A DNA stretch of 64,000 bases from Magicicada septendecula (GCA_034769895.1 CM068367.1:1318153046-1318217045); one strand, 5' to 3'. Counted from the stretch's first letter, positions 1-11,227 are shown. The notes: generated from the letters alone by a model not told the origin. Program-made: numbers and translations.

Positions 1-1555
1 CACAAATAACAGTAAACAGTGAGAGAAAAAGATAAGGAAACACAAAATAACCAACCAAGAAACAATATAAATACAAAAGAATGGCATAAAAACATAATAA
101 CGAAATTAAGTAGAAAGAATGATAATAGCCAAATGTTAAAATAGGCCAGAGATAACGAAACATAATCATGTTTGATGTCAAAATAAATTACATCAAAAAG
201 CTATGCAATGATAATAATAATAATCAGATTGGTAATAAAACAAGGAAAATATCTTAGTTAGAAAATATTTATTCATTTTGAACAAAAACTCAAGCATGAT
301 AACAATGAGTACAAAATACTTTCAACCAATAGAGAGTAGTCTGGTTGCTATGACAACAAAACATTATTATATAAAAACCGTTAAAAAACGAATGAAGAGT
401 CCTTTTTTAGCATCAGAAGAGGGCAGATGATAAAATTGTCGATCCACAGAAATTAGTAAAAATAAACCAAATAGATGAAAGGAAATACTCAATAACAAAA
501 TGAAGAGAAAGCTTGATAGAACATTTCAACAAAATTAAACCAAATTAAATCCGAATTACAAGAAATAACACACATATAAGAGAAGGACGACTCGAACACC
601 ACAACTGATGAATTTAATCCACCAAACATCAGTGAAATTGTAAAGTATAATACTAAATTACTTAACTACACCCACAAGACTTTTCACAACACTTAACAAA
701 TTTATGCACAATTTCAAAACTTGGTTCAAACTTAATAAACACTGAATAATTATTCAAATATTTAATAACTAGTATTAAAAGATTGTTCAAATTCACTATT
801 AACTCTTTGAGAAATAAGAAACGATTTATGCTCAAGTCGAACTTAACCTATGTTGTAAAGTGAACTCACTATTGTTTTAAACCATAAGTAAACTGTTGTA
901 AAGGAAGATTATTATATTTAATTAACTTGATGTCAAGGATTGTACTTTCAAAAATCATTTTGTAAACCTTTTTTAACCGTAATCAAAAGAACTTTTTGAC
1001 TGAATAAAGCAGTGAAACGTAATAGGCTTTCAGTCGACGACACAAGATGAGAATACAGCCAACCGCTGAGTGATAAATTATTTATAGCCGGAGCATAACA
1101 AGAAAAAGAAAGTAATATAATTTTATAATTTCATGTTAGCGTAATTATTAACAGCAGAATTGACCATTAATAAACCAATACTTATGTTAATGCCTGTTCA
1201 TTATTTCACAAATTAATTTTTATGTGTTTAATTCATTAACATAGCACCGTAACAATTCTTTCTACAAGAAATGCAGGTTGGAAGACTTCGCGGGTAAACA
1301 GATTTGAATTTCTCCGACGACCAACAGTGAGAGATACGGTTGCGCTGGACAACAACTTTTTAATTGTTTTGGACAAACAATTTGGCGCCTAAAAACGGGA
1401 AAAACACCATTAAGAATTAAAACAGGTATTGGCGAGGTCAAATACGACGGTCAAGTCGTTACGTAATTGCGACGCAACGTGAACTTTAACGAAGCGTTAC
1501 AAATTAACTACAATTACACGAAACGTTCAGACCGTACAGAGTCTAATACGGTCTC
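1..1555. other. AT-rich stretch without recognised gene
   Basis: This is AT-rich sequence with frequent stops in all frames and short A or TAA runs. I see no conserved protein motif, long inverted repeat or structured RNA in it. It is probably intergenic or intronic DNA with old, unrecognisable repeats. Confidence 0.6.
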
Positions 1556-1559
1556 TGTT

Positions 1560-1667
1560 AAAGTTATATATATATATATAACTTTGTGCTACAATCTATT
1601 TCTTGATGTATATAATATATTTAATATTTATAATGACTTCATCTCAAGATGTTTCATATTACCTCAA
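1560..1667 (+). repeat. Penelope-terminus-like dispersed repeat, copy 1
   Basis: A TA dinucleotide tract is followed by a segment (core TTTCTTGATGTATATAATAT, then TTTATAATGACTT and CTCAAGATGTTT) that matches, in reverse orientation, the sequence at 37,448-37,585. The two copies share order and spacing over about 100 bases. At the second locus the segment runs into a hairpin followed by GTTTCG, which looks like the 3' terminal motif of Penelope-like elements. Here it ends where LINE coding sequence begins. The family assignment is inference; the shared sequence is seen directly. Confidence 0.5.
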
Positions 1668-2198
1668 GTAAGCCGTTTCATATACCTCGGCTGTGCAGTA
1701 AGCTATGAATCTGTGTATGATATAAGAGAGAAGATAAATAAATTTAAGAATATTTGTGGTACGGTTCATAGAACTCTTAGAAATAAAACAAGACACAGCA
1801 AAAGGATTAAATTTTATAAGACAATTGCAATTACCAACGTTTATTTATGCAAGTGAAGCGTGGGTCATGACAAAGAAGGAAAGTGGCAAGATTCAGAGTG
1901 CTGAAATGCAGTTTCTTCAAAATAGTTTACATTATACTTTGTAAGTTAGAATAAGGAATGAAGATATCAGAGCAGAACTCGAAGTAAAGGACATAAATGA
2001 AATTATTGAAATTTAAAGAAGACAATGGTGTGATCATCTGCAAAAGATGACAGAGGAACGAGTTCCGAAAGCGGCACTGAAATATAAAGCCATTGATAGA
2101 AGAGACGTGGGTCGTCCGAGGAATTGATTGGTGCCGAAACAGGTTTCTATAACCTAATCCTTGAAGAGGAGAAGAAGAAGAAGGAGAAGAAGATGTAA
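1668..2198 (+). mobile_element. 5'-truncated LINE, C-terminal reverse transcriptase tail
   Basis: Conceptual translation gives the region after the reverse-transcriptase fingers and palm of a non-LTR retrotransposon: a YLGCAVSYE-like block, KINKFKNICGTVHRTL, a FYKTIAI stretch, then EAWVMTKKESGKIQSAEM and, near the end, a DHLQKM / RRDVGRP motif. The order matches LINE C-termini common in insects. The frame changes near 1,850 and there are in-frame stops after 1,940, so it is dead. A GAGGAGAAGAAGAAG-type trinucleotide tail at about 2,165-2,198 marks the 3' end. The 5' part, with the endonuclease and catalytic FADD box, is absent, as expected for truncated insertion. Confidence 0.75.
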
Positions 2199-2418
2199 AT
2201 GTAAAATACATACATATTAATTACATTCATATTGCTCGTTTTTTCTAATATATTTTTATATTATTGTTAATAATAAAAAACTTTCTGTACAAAAATATAT
2301 TTATCTTGTACATTTATATAATATATATTCTTGTACAAAAAATGTTATTGTTATTAATAATAATATACATATTAATGTGTGTGTGTGAATTCATATTATA
2401 ACTTTAGTATACAAGTAC

Positions 2419-2667
2419 GTGTGCCTATATATGTGTAATACAAGCTATGTGCATCAAGTGGATTATGACAGACAGCCGCCAAAGGAAGCCAATGAAGCGG
2501 CTATAATTGTAGTTGCAAAGCATACAAATGTTGATTCCCAGAACGTGGTAATAGGATTAATACACCACGATGCCGTGGCAGAGGGCAAAAAGGGTGAACA
2601 TATTGATCTCCCGTCATACGCCGTCGGAGAAATGTTATGCACACGCCAAAGTGGACACATAATTTGA
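2419..2667 (+). other. Unrecognised short open frame, coding-like composition
   Basis: An 82-residue open frame whose second half (residues 15-82) has mixed, non-repetitive composition with acidic and basic residues spread evenly, in a patch richer in GC than its surroundings. I do not recognise the protein. There is no signal peptide or membrane segment. No splice site or partner exon is evident, and the start codon is arbitrary. It could be a scrap of a transposon protein or a host exon; equally it could be chance. Confidence 0.15.
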
Positions 2668-3038
2668 TTACATGTCTTCGGTTACATCGGATACGATTTT
2701 CTGAGCGCGATATAACTAAACAGGTTGTGGTGTGGCCGACGTGTTTGGCACTCGTTAACCGTTACAGGGATTGGTGCGTTCGTTCGGCGTGATTTAGTCT
2801 GTAACGTACATTACTAATGCAGTTCAATGTTATACAACGAAGCGAACTGGATGTTTCGTCGGAAAACAGCGACAACCTCAGGGAGCAAATATGTAAAGCA
2901 GTTAATCACTTCATCATTACTGCGATTTGAAGACGCTGAAGAGAGAAAACCGGCATGTGTTACACAGCTCAGAACAGCGTGTTCAATGTTGGCGTTGAAA
3001 AGACGGTCTACTCTTGCTAATACCAAACATGTGTATGT
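2668..3038. other. Unassigned, moderately GC-rich stretch
   Basis: This stretch has a higher GC content than most of the window and contains an open frame from 2,827 that runs on into the hAT-like element starting at 3,047. Its C-terminal third is therefore transposon sequence and the frame cannot be taken as a gene. Nothing else is recognisable. Confidence 0.4.
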
Positions 3039-3046
3039 GTGTATAC

Positions 3047-3326
3047 CAGTGGCGGCTCGTGTTCTGACAGTGGGGGTTCAATGTCTGAATGTTTCTACTA
3101 AGATAAGAGCAATTATCCCATTCCAAATAACACACGGGTTGGGTCCCAACATGAAGACATAACTATTGACAACTTTTAGTAGGCTAGGCCTAATATTAAG
3201 TTGTGTTTATGCTGTTTGTAAATTATTCTAAAAATATTTAGTTAAAATAAAAGGATAGTTAAATATTTCTCTTTAATATTTAAAACGGGATGCGGCTTAC
3301 CGAGTTCCTTAATTTTGGATTTATCT

Positions 3327-3389
<63 letters not shown>

Positions 3390-4088
3390 AAAATTGTTTT
3401 TAAATTAGATTGAACACTATTTATTTTACCAAATCAATGAACTGAACACAAAAATAAGAAATAACTGAACACTTAACGTACAAAAATACCTGCAAACACT
3501 TTAAAGTTTATACACGCTTCGAGCAGTTTAACGTTAATTACACACTTTAAACACACTTGACTACATTAAACACAGTTTATTTTCGGAATACAATTACTTC
3601 ACTATTTTATTTGATTTTAAGAGTTTACTGCACACATTTTCATTGCATTCTAAATGAAATAGAGAAATCTGACACAAAACTGATGGTAAAAGGACAAATG
3701 ATGTGGTAAAAATCATAATAATGGCGAATGGCGGTATTACGAAAATGTTAAAATTCCAGGTCAGTGCGGTTCGGCCCTTGTCGGAACTATTCGCCTCTAT
3801 CGCTAAGACTCGGGATTAGCGACTGTTGAATTTAATTTTGCGTATTTTGATTTCCCCCTCAAAAGCTGTCTACATAGTCCAGGAGGTACTTAGAGCTGTT
3901 TTGCACCTCCAAGCAATAGTAGCGAGCAATTCGTCTATTACGCGAATCCATTACTGTTCAGTCAACAAGATTAAACCAGAAAATCTTGTTATTTAAATAT
4001 AAACCCATTATCTCAACAAATCCTTAAACATATTTAAATTATTTAGGGGGTTCACTGCCCCATTGAACCTTATGGGCGAGCCGCACTG
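3047..4088. mobile_element. Non-autonomous hAT-like DNA transposon (1,042 bp)
   Basis: The left end reads CAGTGGCGGCTCG. The right end, read on the minus strand, is CAGTGCGGCTCG, so the element has short terminal inverted repeats starting CAGTG, as in hAT elements. It is flanked by 8-bp direct repeats, GTGTATAC at 3,039-3,046 and GTGTATAA at 4,089-4,096, which differ at one base; 8-bp duplications are the hAT hallmark. No transposase-like open frame lies inside, so it would depend on a transposase in trans. A GA microsatellite sits inside it at 3,332-3,385. A 505-bp element with nearly the same ends is at 30,740-31,244. Confidence 0.8.
3332..3385. repeat. (GA)n microsatellite
   Basis: An uninterrupted GA dinucleotide run of about 54 bases inside the hAT-like element. 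Confidence 0.95.
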
Positions 4089-4149
4089 GTGTATAACATC
4101 CAAAACCTATTTAACATACAACGGTTTCGGAGAAATTTCAATTTACTAC

Positions 4150-4560
4150 ACTTCAATTCATTAACTGGCAATGGGTAGGGCATCTCATTGTCCTGGGGCT
4201 GAGAAATCGGCCCCGAAGGCGGATGAACTAGTTACTAGTCAACGACATTGTGATGTAGAAGACAACGAGGAACCACTACATAAATGATCGTTAAGATATC
4301 TATAGTAATATCATCATGGCTATGTTCAAGGCAAAATCATCCGAAGGTTCAAGTTCCCCAATCGGATCTCTGGGGGGGGGGGGGGAGTTTTGAACAGTTA
4401 TGAAGTAAAAAGACTTGGAAAGAGAGGAGTTGGGCGACCGAGTATCTCATGGCTGAGAAATTGAAGGAGCTGGTTTGGCATGAATACAACTGACTTATTC
4501 CGTGCAGCAGTATAGAAAGTTAAAATAGTCTGTATGATATCCAACATCCGGAACGGATAG
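4150..4560 (+). mobile_element. LINE 3' end relic
   Basis: Short translated blocks such as KRLGKRGVGRPSISWLRN, then LFRAAV, and finally ISNIRNG resemble the extreme C-terminus of insect non-LTR reverse transcriptases, where a GRP motif precedes a tail of conserved W, R and N residues. The upstream 4,150-4,370 part is in scattered frames and interrupted by stops. A 14-base G run lies at 4,372-4,385. The identification rests on motif resemblance alone. The element is badly decayed and its 5' boundary is uncertain. Confidence 0.45.
4372..4385 (+). repeat. Homopolymer G run (14 bases)
   Basis: Fourteen consecutive G residues in an otherwise AT-rich region. Runs this long are also prone to assembly error. 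Confidence 0.9.
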
Positions 4561-5799
4561 TAACTATCAGAAAAATTACTTTAATTAAACATTTCTTCCA
4601 CACATTTTTCCCGTTGTAAACCTCTTGGCTTTATTCCTTGATTTCCTTCATATTTACGAATGTTCTTGCTATTTTTTAATTACTTGATCTTAGCTTTGAT
4701 ATGTCTCCCTGTTTTCGTTCTTTTCAACTATCCTTCCAAAATTCTTCTCACATTGTTTCCGTACGTTGTTGATGTCCCCACAAATTCAGTTGTCTCCTTT
4801 CTCACCTCCAGTTTAGGTAGAAATACTAAGTGTATTCTATTATCAACATTTGTTCTTGTATCCTTTTTGGTAACTCTTATGACTCTTTTCAGATACTTCA
4901 TGTTCACAGCTTGTGTTTTTCTATTTTATTTTTTTACTCATCAATCATAGCTCATATCTAAAGATGAAATTGGTCTATGAAGTAACTTAATACTTTTATC
5001 ATCGTTTACATTTTCCTACTTATTTTCAAAACTCTCATTCACAGCAAAGACTTTTGTCGTTTTCGGCTATTTCTTTTAGTGTCCAATTCCTGCGATCCTT
5101 ACTTGTACAAACAGCTGCTATGAATCCTCTATCTGTAAAGCAAAAGAATACCTCAAGCGGTATTACCGAGCCATATAATTTCAAAACCATATAAAAATGA
5201 AATAAAGAAATGAATGTTCAACATTTTATTTGCTAAGTGTATAGTCATTATCACCGTTGCTGGGTTTCAAAATATTTTTATTTTGTATAATTCCTGTTGT
5301 TACAGGTTGACTTTAAATAAAAGCTACTCGCTTGTATTGTTTGTACTCAGAGTAAAGAGGCGAGAAATGTGGAAATAATAAACGCTTTGTAACAATGCAG
5401 ACGTTGCTAGGGCCAGATCTGAGGATAATGGGACGAATTTAACACAACGACGGTTTTCAATTGCCTATTATTTTTATGTACTGCTAAACGGCAACTGTAG
5501 AGTGAAACATTTGTATCCGACAAGAAACAAAGAGAGCGTTGAAGTTTTCTCTATTGTTCGTTACGGCATTTTGCCTTCACGTGATCGTAGCACTCGATTT
5601 TGTTGCTTTGTTTTTCTCGTTTTGTTTTGTTTTGTTTTGTTGCATAATATTATGAAACGTAAGTCTGTCTATCTACAAGGTGTAACCGAAAAATGTCCTA
5701 TCACGTACAGTTCTCTTTGGTTGGTAGTAATATTACCCTTCCTTCAGATCTGTCAGCTTTCTATGTTGTTTCCCCTTCCATCGCATAGTCAACTGTCTT
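4561..5799. other. AT-rich stretch without recognised gene
   Basis: A 96-residue open frame at 4,660-4,950 is almost wholly hydrophobic (F, L, V) and reflects T-rich DNA rather than a recognisable membrane protein. TTTTG repeats occur near 5,615-5,640. Nothing else is supportable. Confidence 0.5.
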
Positions 5800-6010
5800 T
5801 CACCTCCAATTGTCGTCGTCGTCGTCGTCGTCGTCATCCTTTACGACGTAATAGAAGCCATCCAACCATTTTCACACGTCTCTTCCCCATTGGATGATAG
5901 TCAAGGGCTCTTCTTGAAAATCTAGTTGGATCCATTCTCTTTACTAAGAATTGAATCTAATCGTCTCTCTAATAAATAATTTCTTATAAAATTCCTTCTC
6001 AGAATGTGAC
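5800..6010 (-). mobile_element. LINE 3' end relic with GAC-repeat tail
   Basis: Read on the minus strand, the sequence encodes RMDPTRFSRRALDYHPMGKR and a following VKMVGW. This fits the C-terminal 'ERMD..R.PKKAL.Y.P.GRR..GRP' block found in many insect LINE reverse transcriptases. It is followed downstream (lower coordinates) by a GAC trinucleotide run at 5,815-5,836, the usual type of 3' tail for these LINEs. Only about 60 codons are recognisable, upstream sequence is in pieces, and the element is inactive. Confidence 0.5.
5815..5836. repeat. (GTC/GAC)n trinucleotide tract
   Basis: About seven GTC units on the plus strand, interpreted as the 3' tail of the adjacent minus-strand LINE relic. 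Confidence 0.85.
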
Positions 6011-6560
6011 CGTTCAAGTTTGATTTTTCTAAACATGATTTACGGACATCTCTGCTGCGTTACTCACTTTGAAACCTTTTGTTTTCACATCATTTAAAGA
6101 TAATTAAAAAATTTACGCAAAATAATGCTTTAGAGTGGTTCTAAGGAGAATAGGGAGGTTAAAGGTAAGATTTGAACTTACTGCATTTACTGAACTACTG
6201 ACGAGAACAGGATTATTAGATATTTATTGAAGACCTCCACCTACTCTTGTGAAAATTTTAAATTGGTCATAATGGGAAATTTAGTAAGACATTTTGAATT
6301 TTTATCGCAATTTACAGCCAGTTAGCGAAATTGTGACAAGAAAACTTGTTATCTCAGTAAAGAGTGAAGTAGTTTTCTGTAAAATAGTTCTTACGGTGTA
6401 TTAAGAATGGTATATCGTTCAACTACCTTCTGCATAGATAACTGTTTTATTTCGCTTATTTTAACATTATACGGTTTTCTTATTCTGTAATAACGGTTTT
6501 TCGAAAAAAAAAACACAAGTCATGTGCAATGAAAATTGTGAACTGAAAATTATTAAAATT
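6011..6560. other. AT-rich stretch, nothing recognised
   Basis: Stops occur in all frames. No motif, repeat or RNA signal was seen. Confidence 0.5.
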
Positions 6561-6854
6561 ACAACACATTATTTAAATCATTTAAATTTTTATAATTTAT
6601 ACAAGAGATCTAATATCTGTTAGAACAATACGTTTTACAAGTCTAACTCAAAATCTGACTTATGTCATTTACATTTATTCTTCTCGATGAGATGATTTAC
6701 AATTACACCTGCTTCTAACATTCTAACATTATAATTAGTCTCACCTGTATGATGCAAATTAGGTGCAAATTCTTTTATTAATTTCTTCTAAAGGTTTTAA
6801 TTTCTGTAAAACCTTTAATTTATCCTGTGTCATAGGCGTTAATGCAATGACATT

Positions 6855-6897
<43 letters not shown>

Positions 6898-7506
6898 ACA
6901 CACACATATACCTTTAACCTAGGCCTCTTTAAATGCGACATTTAAAATTGTATTTCTAAAATTTGGAATTTTTGTTTTGTTACTACTTAACATTATTTTC
7001 TGAATTTTATTAATTTTAAACTGAGCATATATTAGAACAGACACATCTTAAACGTTTTTTTAAAGATACCATACTGTGTTAAATATAGACAAACAGTTGT
7101 AAAAAATATACAGGAGTGGATGACGATTGTAAGCAGCGTTATATATTGAAGTACAGGAAACCACTTACAGTGTAAAGTGCAGAAAGTGTAGATACTGTAA
7201 TTACATTTACGGTTGAACACTCGACGACACTTATAAGACACGTAACTTGCTCGTTGGTTGTAACGTTTTCCATGTTGTAAATACAGTAAGAAAAAATTAA
7301 TCAAAGGATTTGCACCTGTACAAAACATCATACAGCTGAGCCTAATTATAATTTTAGAAGCAAGTGTAATTGTAAGTAACTCATCGAGAAGAGTGTAAAG
7401 GACATAAGTCAGATTTTTAGTTAGGCTTGTAAAACATATTGTTCCAACAGATTTTAGTTTTCTTGTATAAACTAGAAAAATTTAAATGATTTAAATAATG
7501 TGTTGT
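6561..7506. repeat. Long inverted-repeat element (about 220-bp arms)
   Basis: The left arm (6,561 to about 6,790) and right arm (about 7,283 to 7,506) are reverse complements along nearly their whole length with small indels. Both outer ends carry ACAACACATTATTTAAATCA, and both inner parts carry GGTGCAAAT. Similarity stops abruptly outside 6,561 and 7,506, which suggests real element ends. No target duplication is evident. The roughly 490-bp centre holds a TG/TA microsatellite and no recognisable protein. Possible identities are a fold-back or terminal-inverted-repeat DNA element, or two opposed insertions of one repeat. Confidence 0.7.
6859..6898. repeat. (TG)n(TA)n compound microsatellite
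   Basis: About 13 TG units followed by TA units, inside the inverted-repeat element. Confidence 0.95.
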
Positions 7507-7639
7507 TAGACGAATGAAACAGTGAAGTTTAAGAACGTTTCTTGACTGTTCCGGACGTGTAAAGATTTTGTCAGATACCAGTTCAGAAGTTAATAATTAA
7601 ATAATTGATCGTATTAGGTTAGTACGATTTTTCACATCC

Positions 7640-8438
7640 CTGTAAAATGAGTGATCTCAAAACATTTTGGAGATATGAAACTTTAACTGCGGATAGACAT
7701 ATAAATGTATCGCCACCAGCTCATGTGAAAATGCTTCCATAACAAGCATATTTATGGACAATTTGACCACCTGTAAACATTTGTTAAAATATCTCCAATG
7801 CAGTGGAAAAAGAAAGGCGTTTTGAGACTGAAATATTAATTTTCTTGAATTAGTTGAGAAAGATACATTGTCTGTATTTTTGGAGATAAAATATTTTGGA
7901 AAACACTCTAAAATCTGCCTGGAATAAGTGACTGCATCTGAATTACAACCAGCGTCTACAAAACCAGAAGGTCTTGACCCCACATCGGAATGGTGTGAAA
8001 TAGACTTACCGGATGTAGGCTACGAAATGCTTAGTGATGATGTAATTGTTTACGTATCCACAGAACCTACAGAAGCTAATGATGAAAAAAAATGACCAGC
8101 CAAGATGAAGCAGAATTGCCTAAAATAATTTCACTGCGTCAAATACATATTTGTGTCTAGAAATTATGGTCAAAATAAAAAAGTAGAAGAAAATTACAGA
8201 TTTTTTTTACAATCATTAAACAATTTTTTTTGCAATTACAGTGCTTAGCGTGTTTGAGTTTGAAAATTTCCAGCAATAAATATGTTCGAGCACAACATTA
8301 GTAGGCTATTGAACATTGATAGTGTTGTAATAAAACATTTTATACTGTCTTTAATGGGTTTGTTTCTTACTCCCTCACTAATTCGTCCATTTCACTAATA
8401 TGTCACCCCGTAGGTGACGAATTAGTGAGGTTCTACTG
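7640..8438 (+). mobile_element. pogo/Tigger-like DNA transposon, 3' half relic
   Basis: The right end, read on the minus strand, is CAGTAGAACCTCACTAATTC directly followed outward by TA. This matches the CAGT...ACCTC-type terminal repeat and TA target of pogo/Tigger elements. Upstream, translation gives a stretch from about 7,945 to 8,090 that includes DPTSEWCEID and GYEMLSDDVIV, which resembles the acidic C-terminal region after the DDE domain of Tigger transposases. Earlier parts (7,700-7,930) are in broken frames. The DNA-binding domain, the catalytic triad and the left terminal repeat were not found, so this is a truncated copy. The family call rests mainly on the terminal repeat. Confidence 0.55.
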
Positions 8439-9023
8439 TACATTGTTGAAATATATAGAAGATCCCAAATGTATGAGACGCAATGATGTAAGCTTATCGC
8501 ATATTGTTGCATGGTAGGAAGAGAAGAGTCATTTACGTTGATGGCTGGAGACGACCGTTTTTAATGGCACCGCGGCTTGCTTTCGCTCAGATAAACGTTT
8601 TATCACTGACCCGCGTCCCTTACGTACGTGCATAGATGCTGCCGTTTTGTAAGTATAACTCAGTTTCTCGTACTCAATTAGCACAAGAACGTTACACTGT
8701 TCCTGCAAGCACAAATAATTTGGAATAGTGTGCAGAAAACGATTCACACACAAAACCAGCGTCATCAATGATAATACAAATGAGATGTTGAATTGTAACT
8801 GCAAGTTTCAAAGGTAATGTCAAAGGTATATCGTGTTCCACTATATCGGTTATATAACAAACACAACTATAGTCTGTGAAAACCTTAGGAAATGCGTTAC
8901 GCTTATGGACCACAGTGCTGGCAAACGTAACGCCATTATTGCGCTCACCTCACAGAAAATTCCCCCAATTTCTTGCGCGCACACGCACGCGCGCGCGCGC
9001 AAGCACAAGCACAAGCACAAAAG

Positions 9024-9024
<1 letters not shown>
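8439..9024. other. Unassigned stretch
   Basis: No gene is supportable. Overlapping frames on both strands between 8,530 and 8,900 have no recognisable domain. The segment ends in a CACGCGCG-rich tract at 8,980-9,000. Confidence 0.4.
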
Positions 9025-9063
<39 letters not shown>

Positions 9064-9072
9064 TCCCTCTCT
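9025..9072. repeat. (CT)n microsatellite
   Basis: An almost pure CT run with a few CCCT variants at the right end. It is preceded by CACAAG repeats at 9,000-9,020. Confidence 0.95.
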
Positions 9073-9700
9073 TACATTACATGCAGGCAGCAATGTTTGA
9101 ACGCATTCACATAAAGCAATGAATGATAGTAAGTTAATGCGCGCGCGCGTGTGATCATTTAACAGTGAAACAGACATCTGTTTATTTATAAATCGTTGAT
9201 ATAGCTAACGTCAGCTGTGAAAGCAATATCATCAGGTTTAATGGCTCTTTTATCTCGTCCTTTGTAGCTGTGTTGTTGACTCATTCTTATGCCACTTAAA
9301 CAAGGGGCTATACTGTTAGTGCCGACGGCACTGCACGGGTCATCTTCATTGAAGGTAATACGCTGCAGTTACTTAATAATACACTGTCACCCTACCGCAC
9401 CATTTTTAGTTCGTGGTGCCCTTAAAGTTAAGAAATGTTTAAAGTAAACACTACATTTGAATTTGGAATAAAATACCACTAGTCTGTTACCAAGCATAAA
9501 GTTTTAAAGTGTTTTTCAAAGTTTGTTCATGTTTTGGTTTCTGGCATTCAAAATTTAACTCTACAGTCCACTTTTGTTAAAATTCTGATTAATTTGATAC
9601 CCGTTTTACGAACGGTCGGTTGATGCATTCAAAAGGTATTTATTGTGAGGGATAGTACGTCAAACAGTAGACGCAAGCGAGGTAGATGGAGGCAGGGACG

Positions 9701-9701
<1 letters not shown>
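9073..9701. other. Unassigned stretch
   Basis: No coding or structural signal that I can support, apart from a short GCGCGCGCGTG run near 9,138. Confidence 0.4.
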
Positions 9702-9773
<72 letters not shown>

Positions 9774-9784
9774 GGAGAGAGAGA
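9702..9784. repeat. (GA)n microsatellite
   Basis: GA dinucleotides over about 80 bases with one GACGGA interruption near the right end. Confidence 0.95.
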
Positions 9785-10321
9785 TACACAAAGCACAAAG
9801 GTTAATCAGTAAAATTAAAACCGAAAGCTCACTTTCCTTGTTCAATTACTCTATTATGCAAAACAAAATTATTTTGCCTCATACAAGTTATACAGAGTTA
9901 GATCTGCCCCATAAGACAGTGTGTTAACGAATAATTGATTTTTATGTTGATATAAATTATTTCGATCGGTGTAATGTTTGTTTATGGAATCAGCTGTTTT
10001 GACGGTTATACTGAGTGCACGTCTTTACTTTTGTAAAATACATTTAAAATTTTATATAAACAATACTTTTCGTTTTCATTTGAATTCTTTATTTAGGGTT
10101 TGCGTTTTGTCGTTGTGTTTACATTTATTAAAATATTCCCACATATTTAATTGTGTATTTTTGTAATTTTTAATTTAATTTATATTTTTTTAATGTCTGG
10201 ATATTGACGTGCGTTATTTAATGAGTATATGACTAAATTAGCGTTTATTTATATTTATAGATAGATTTATATTTCTTTACAAGTAACTCAACGAATTGTT
10301 TTGCAGTATTCTTGACTAATA
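9785..10321. other. AT-rich stretch upstream of LTR fossil
   Basis: Mostly A/T with no recognisable protein. Its last 150 or so bases may be the upstream (U3) part of the LTR fossil that follows, whose 5' boundary I could not fix. Confidence 0.4.
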
Positions 10322-10672
10322 TTAGAAGGTATAAATAGAAGTACTCGGCGACCTTCAGTTTCAGTTTGAGTTGCGAGTTATTGTCGGCGATTACTCTGTG
10401 CGTTTAAGTGGTTATTAGTGCGGTTCGTAATATTGTGGCAAAGTATTACGTGTTTTATAATTGTGCGAGACAATTGTAATCCAATTGTGCTTTATATCAG
10501 TTAATATTTTTATTGAGTGTGAACAATTTTTATATGATTTGTTGTAAGAGACTGTCTTGTTAATTACAAACTGTTTAATTATGATAATTAAAGCTGGGTT
10601 TTAGTGACTTAATTGGTGCCTTGTATTTTGTTTCCACTGTACCGTACGACGATCAGTGAGACCGTCGTAACG
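10322..10672 (+). mobile_element. Solo LTR fossil, Ty3/gypsy-like family
   Basis: The segment holds a TATA box (GTATAAATAG), an initiator-like TTCAGT about 25 bases on, a polyadenylation-like AATTAAAG, and an end near ACCGTCGTAAC. The stretch from 10,410 to 10,670 aligns by eye with the LTR-like segments at 16,200-16,452 and, inverted, at 30,670-31,684; shared blocks include TGTAAGAGACT and TTGTATTTTGTTT. No internal coding region adjoins it, so it reads as a solo LTR. The upstream boundary is unresolved and may lie near 10,150. It is an old, inactive copy. Confidence 0.6.
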
Positions 10673-10681
10673 TTATGTATC

Positions 10682-11026
10682 ATCAAATTATATTACTTCT
10701 GCAAGTTGTTGATATTATTTTAATTATCCTAACACACGTTTCGCCTGATAGAGTCAGTATCTTCAGAGGTTATAAATGAATGAACAATGAAGATAAATTA
10801 TTTTGAATTCATTTATAACCTCTGAAGATACTGAATCTATCAGTGAAACGTACGTTATGACAATTAAAATAACTGAATTAAGAAAGTTGTGTTAGTGGTT
10901 ATAATGACAAACAGAATTGTCACTGTTGCACACCACTGTAGAAAAATTATTCCGATTAGCGCTTTCAAGCTTCACAGCTCATCGTTAAAATAATATCAAC
11001 AACTTGGAGAAGTAATATAATTTGAT
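10682..11026. repeat. Fold-back element with Penelope-type hairpin motifs
   Basis: Outer arms at 10,682-10,722 and 10,986-11,026 are near-perfect inverted repeats of about 41 bases, with ACTTCT/AGAAGT and GTTGATATTATTTTA inside. Inner arms (about 10,723-10,790 and 10,805-10,880) are also inverted and share ATTTATAACCTCTGAAGATA. About 105 unpaired bases lie between the right inner and right outer arm. Each inner arm contains CTGAAGA, T, a hairpin and GAAAC (right arm, 10,822-10,849; left arm on the minus strand, about 10,738-10,766), the motif seen at Penelope-type ends elsewhere in this window. No coding capacity. Confidence 0.65.
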
Positions 11027-11227
11027 AATATTTAATAAAATTTATATTTATACAGTTTCAGGTAAATATTTATGTGCTGTCTTTTCTTAGTCTCATTGAG
11101 CCAAGTTTGATGTTATCGGGAACGTCTATCTTGTATTGTACGTCGCACATTATTATTTGGATTGCACATTTTCTGTTTTGTTATAGTAATAAATTTGTGG
11201 CTATTGTTTATTTTACAAGTCTCTTTT

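Noticed and set aside
2827-3162. 111-codon frame considered as a host exon
   Set aside because: Its C-terminal 38 codons lie inside the hAT-like element that begins at 3,047, so the frame is not an ancestral unit.
4660-4950. Hydrophobic 96-codon frame as a membrane protein
   Set aside because: F/L/V content reflects T-rich DNA. There is no signal peptide pattern, no charged loops and no homologous motif.
8833-9177. Open frames rich in SLSLSL or REREREE around 9 kb
   Set aside because: Products of the CT microsatellite and neighbouring CACAAG repeats.
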